From Eremophila alpestris peregrina (lineage: Eukaryota; Chordata; Aves; Passeriformes; Alaudidae), in NCBI GenBank assembly GCA_009792885.1, contig WMCF01000111.1, positions 950,492 to 1,014,491 on the forward strand: 64,000 bases of DNA, in the 5' to 3' direction. Numbering within the stretch: position 1 is the first letter of the stretch; every line of letters starts with the position of its first letter. The translations under genes and the position numbers were made by a program. Positions 62,395-64,000 of this stretch are shown here, piece after piece. Below the pieces are notes generated by a model. The model saw nothing but the letters and a program-made list of their open reading frames with translations. It was not told the origin of the DNA and made no database searches.

Positions 62395-64000
62395 TCTTTA
62401 GAACCAGAGTAGATTCACTCTGCTGTGCCAGTGCCAGGGAGGACACAGAGGTGGAGCTGGTTCTGTTTTGGAGTGAGACAGCCCAAATATTTTTACACCC
62501 TTTCCATGCATATGGTGCCAGAATGATTTTTATGTCTTTTTGTTTTGCTAAATTTCATTCCTTTGCCTTTCTGATCATCAGTGAGCAGTGGCAATCACAG
62601 CATCTTTTTAGAATAAAAATGTCTTTAGGTATATCTTTCTTTTCCTCTGTGCTAACTTTCTATTTTAGCATTGAGGTTTGCCTCCCATTTGATCCCTAAA
62701 TGCAGCAAGTGTCCTCTGAGCTACTTTGTGGTCAGCTTTAGTTTGATTAATTTCATTAGCATAAATGTGGATTTTATGCATACTGTGCCATCTGTTTCCT
62801 TTCCACGTTATTCATATATCAAATGCCAGAATTGTTCTTGAGCTCTTGGGTATCTTTCCTCTGCCCTTTTATTCCTATGCCCTTTTATTTATTACATCCC
62901 TTTATTTATTATCCTTCAGCTGAATTTGAAGGCTGAAGCATTTCACTTCCAAGATCTCTATCACAGGCCCTAGAGAAAGTAGGAAAACTGATGGAGACCT
63001 TTGATGAGCAGAGGCACTCTGTATGTGAGATTTTGAGTCCAGGGATCTTAGCTGTTACATTTTAATTACATTTATTATTGAGTTATATTATTCTGGGCTT
63101 TGGGAAAGGTTATGATTACAGTCAGAGCAATTTCCTGAAAAGGAAAACACAGATGTGAACAAATGCAAGGCATAATATTAAGATTTTTGTCATAGTGCAA
63201 GCAGGAAAGGTTATGATGCTTTTTTTGACCTTTCTCCCGTTTCAGTTTTCAAGAAATTTTTTCATTAAGAAGAAGAAAGATTGTCAGATTCTGCCAGTCT
63301 GAGAAAGCTCTAAGATTCTTATTAAGTGGTGGGATTGAGATCAAGGCCTGGGTCAAGAATAAACAACCACACTCTGTCTTCACACAGAGACTGATAATCA
63401 GAAATAATGAGAAATGCAACTTTACCTGAGGATTGTGGCTGTTTTGCCTTTTTCTGGGAAATTTCTCTGCTGTCTCTGAAAGGGTGAGCTTTTCCTCTGT
63501 TAAACAGAAGGAAGGAACATGCTCCTCTGGAATGTGTGTATGTGTAGGTTTTCCTTGTTATTATTTCTAGAGACTGCACAGTTTCAGGTCAGCACTGAGA
63601 CTTCTTGTTCTCCTAACAAATCATTCCTTTCCACTTAAAGAGCCTCAAAATTCTTGGTGAGGAAGTTCTGGCTTCCCCCCTGAGCTGGTGCTCAAGTTTT
63701 GAGACTAACAAGCCACCTAATGCCTTCTTAAAAATGGGGGGAATTCATCAGCTGGGGGTAAATCAGCAGTTCTGCTTCTTTTAGCCACAGGATTTTACAT
63801 GGGGGGTTTGTCTGTGGGTGCAGGCTGTGCCCCTGAGGCAGAGCAGAGCAAAGCTGGGGTTCATCACTGGGGCAGGAGCATCATGTGCCTGATGAATAAT
63901 GGCATTTCTTTGGGGCTCCAGACCCTTCCCAGCCTCTGCTGGAGCTGCAGGGTTGATCAGAGATGCAGAAATAGGAGGGGGACAGCAGCCTTCAGAGCTG
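62395..64000. other. Noncoding sequence to window end
   Basis: No gene is recognised over 1.6 kb. An imperfect repeat of 'cccttttatttatta'-like units lies at about 62862-62911. The 85-codon minus frame (63322-63579) has no motif. Confidence 0.5.

Noticed and set aside
1..64000. tRNA, rRNA, snRNA or mitochondrial insertion
   Set aside because: No tRNA B-box context, U6-like start, rRNA block or mitochondrial gene sequence was recognised. A tool-based scan could still find degraded copies.

Overview
The window looks like vertebrate nuclear DNA from a bird, probably a songbird or other neoavian. The main evidence is about fifteen fragments of CR1 LINEs. Their 3' ends are recognisable from a '(cc)atggcag' block, then 'aaggtcccttccaacccaaacc', then an ATTCTGTG-type tail. 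One ERVL-like LTR piece and one probable solo LTR also fit an avian genome. Composition is AT-rich and CpG-poor outside the CR1 copies. No bacterial, plasmid or phage organisation is visible. Most open frames are short and look like chance or CR1 by-products.

Layout: 1-2394 is plain noncoding sequence. From 2.4 to 18.1 kb lies a CR1-rich stretch with copies at 2395, 7469, 8645, 11631, 15696 and 17500, plus a 29-bp tandem repeat at 7.8 kb, pyrimidine tracts and an unexplained 149-codon frame at 8.8 kb. From 18.1 to 30.2 kb there are 12 kb with no interspersed repeat that I recognise. From 30.2 to 31.0 kb there is a 21-22 bp minisatellite containing a 603-base assembly gap. From 31.0 to 34.1 kb there are two short CR1 ends. 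From 34.1 to 45.2 kb there is a second repeat-poor block with a GC-richer 189-codon frame on the minus strand (37.7-38.2 kb) and a weak candidate exon at 43.1 kb. From 45.2 to 64 kb CR1 copies return (45.2, 48.6, 50.4, 58.4, 60.0, 61.5 and 62.1 kb), with an ERVL-like LTR fragment at 53.2 kb.

The clearest structural event is at 50446-51613. A CR1 copy there is split by a 713-bp element that begins TGT and ends ACA. The element is flanked by 6-bp target duplications that differ at one base, and removing it with one duplication restores a continuous CR1. This is most simply a solo LTR of an ERV2/ERVK-type retrovirus.

No protein-coding gene is identified with confidence. The window is best read as intergenic or deep-intronic. 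Abundant T-rich tracts on the + strand and the + strand candidate exon would fit an intron transcribed left to right, but that is a weak inference. I found no tRNA, rRNA, CRISPR or convincing small RNA gene, and no clearly new biological system. The most useful follow-ups are the gapped minisatellite, the nested LTR, the possible exon at 43121-43227 and the near-identical inverted CR1 pair.
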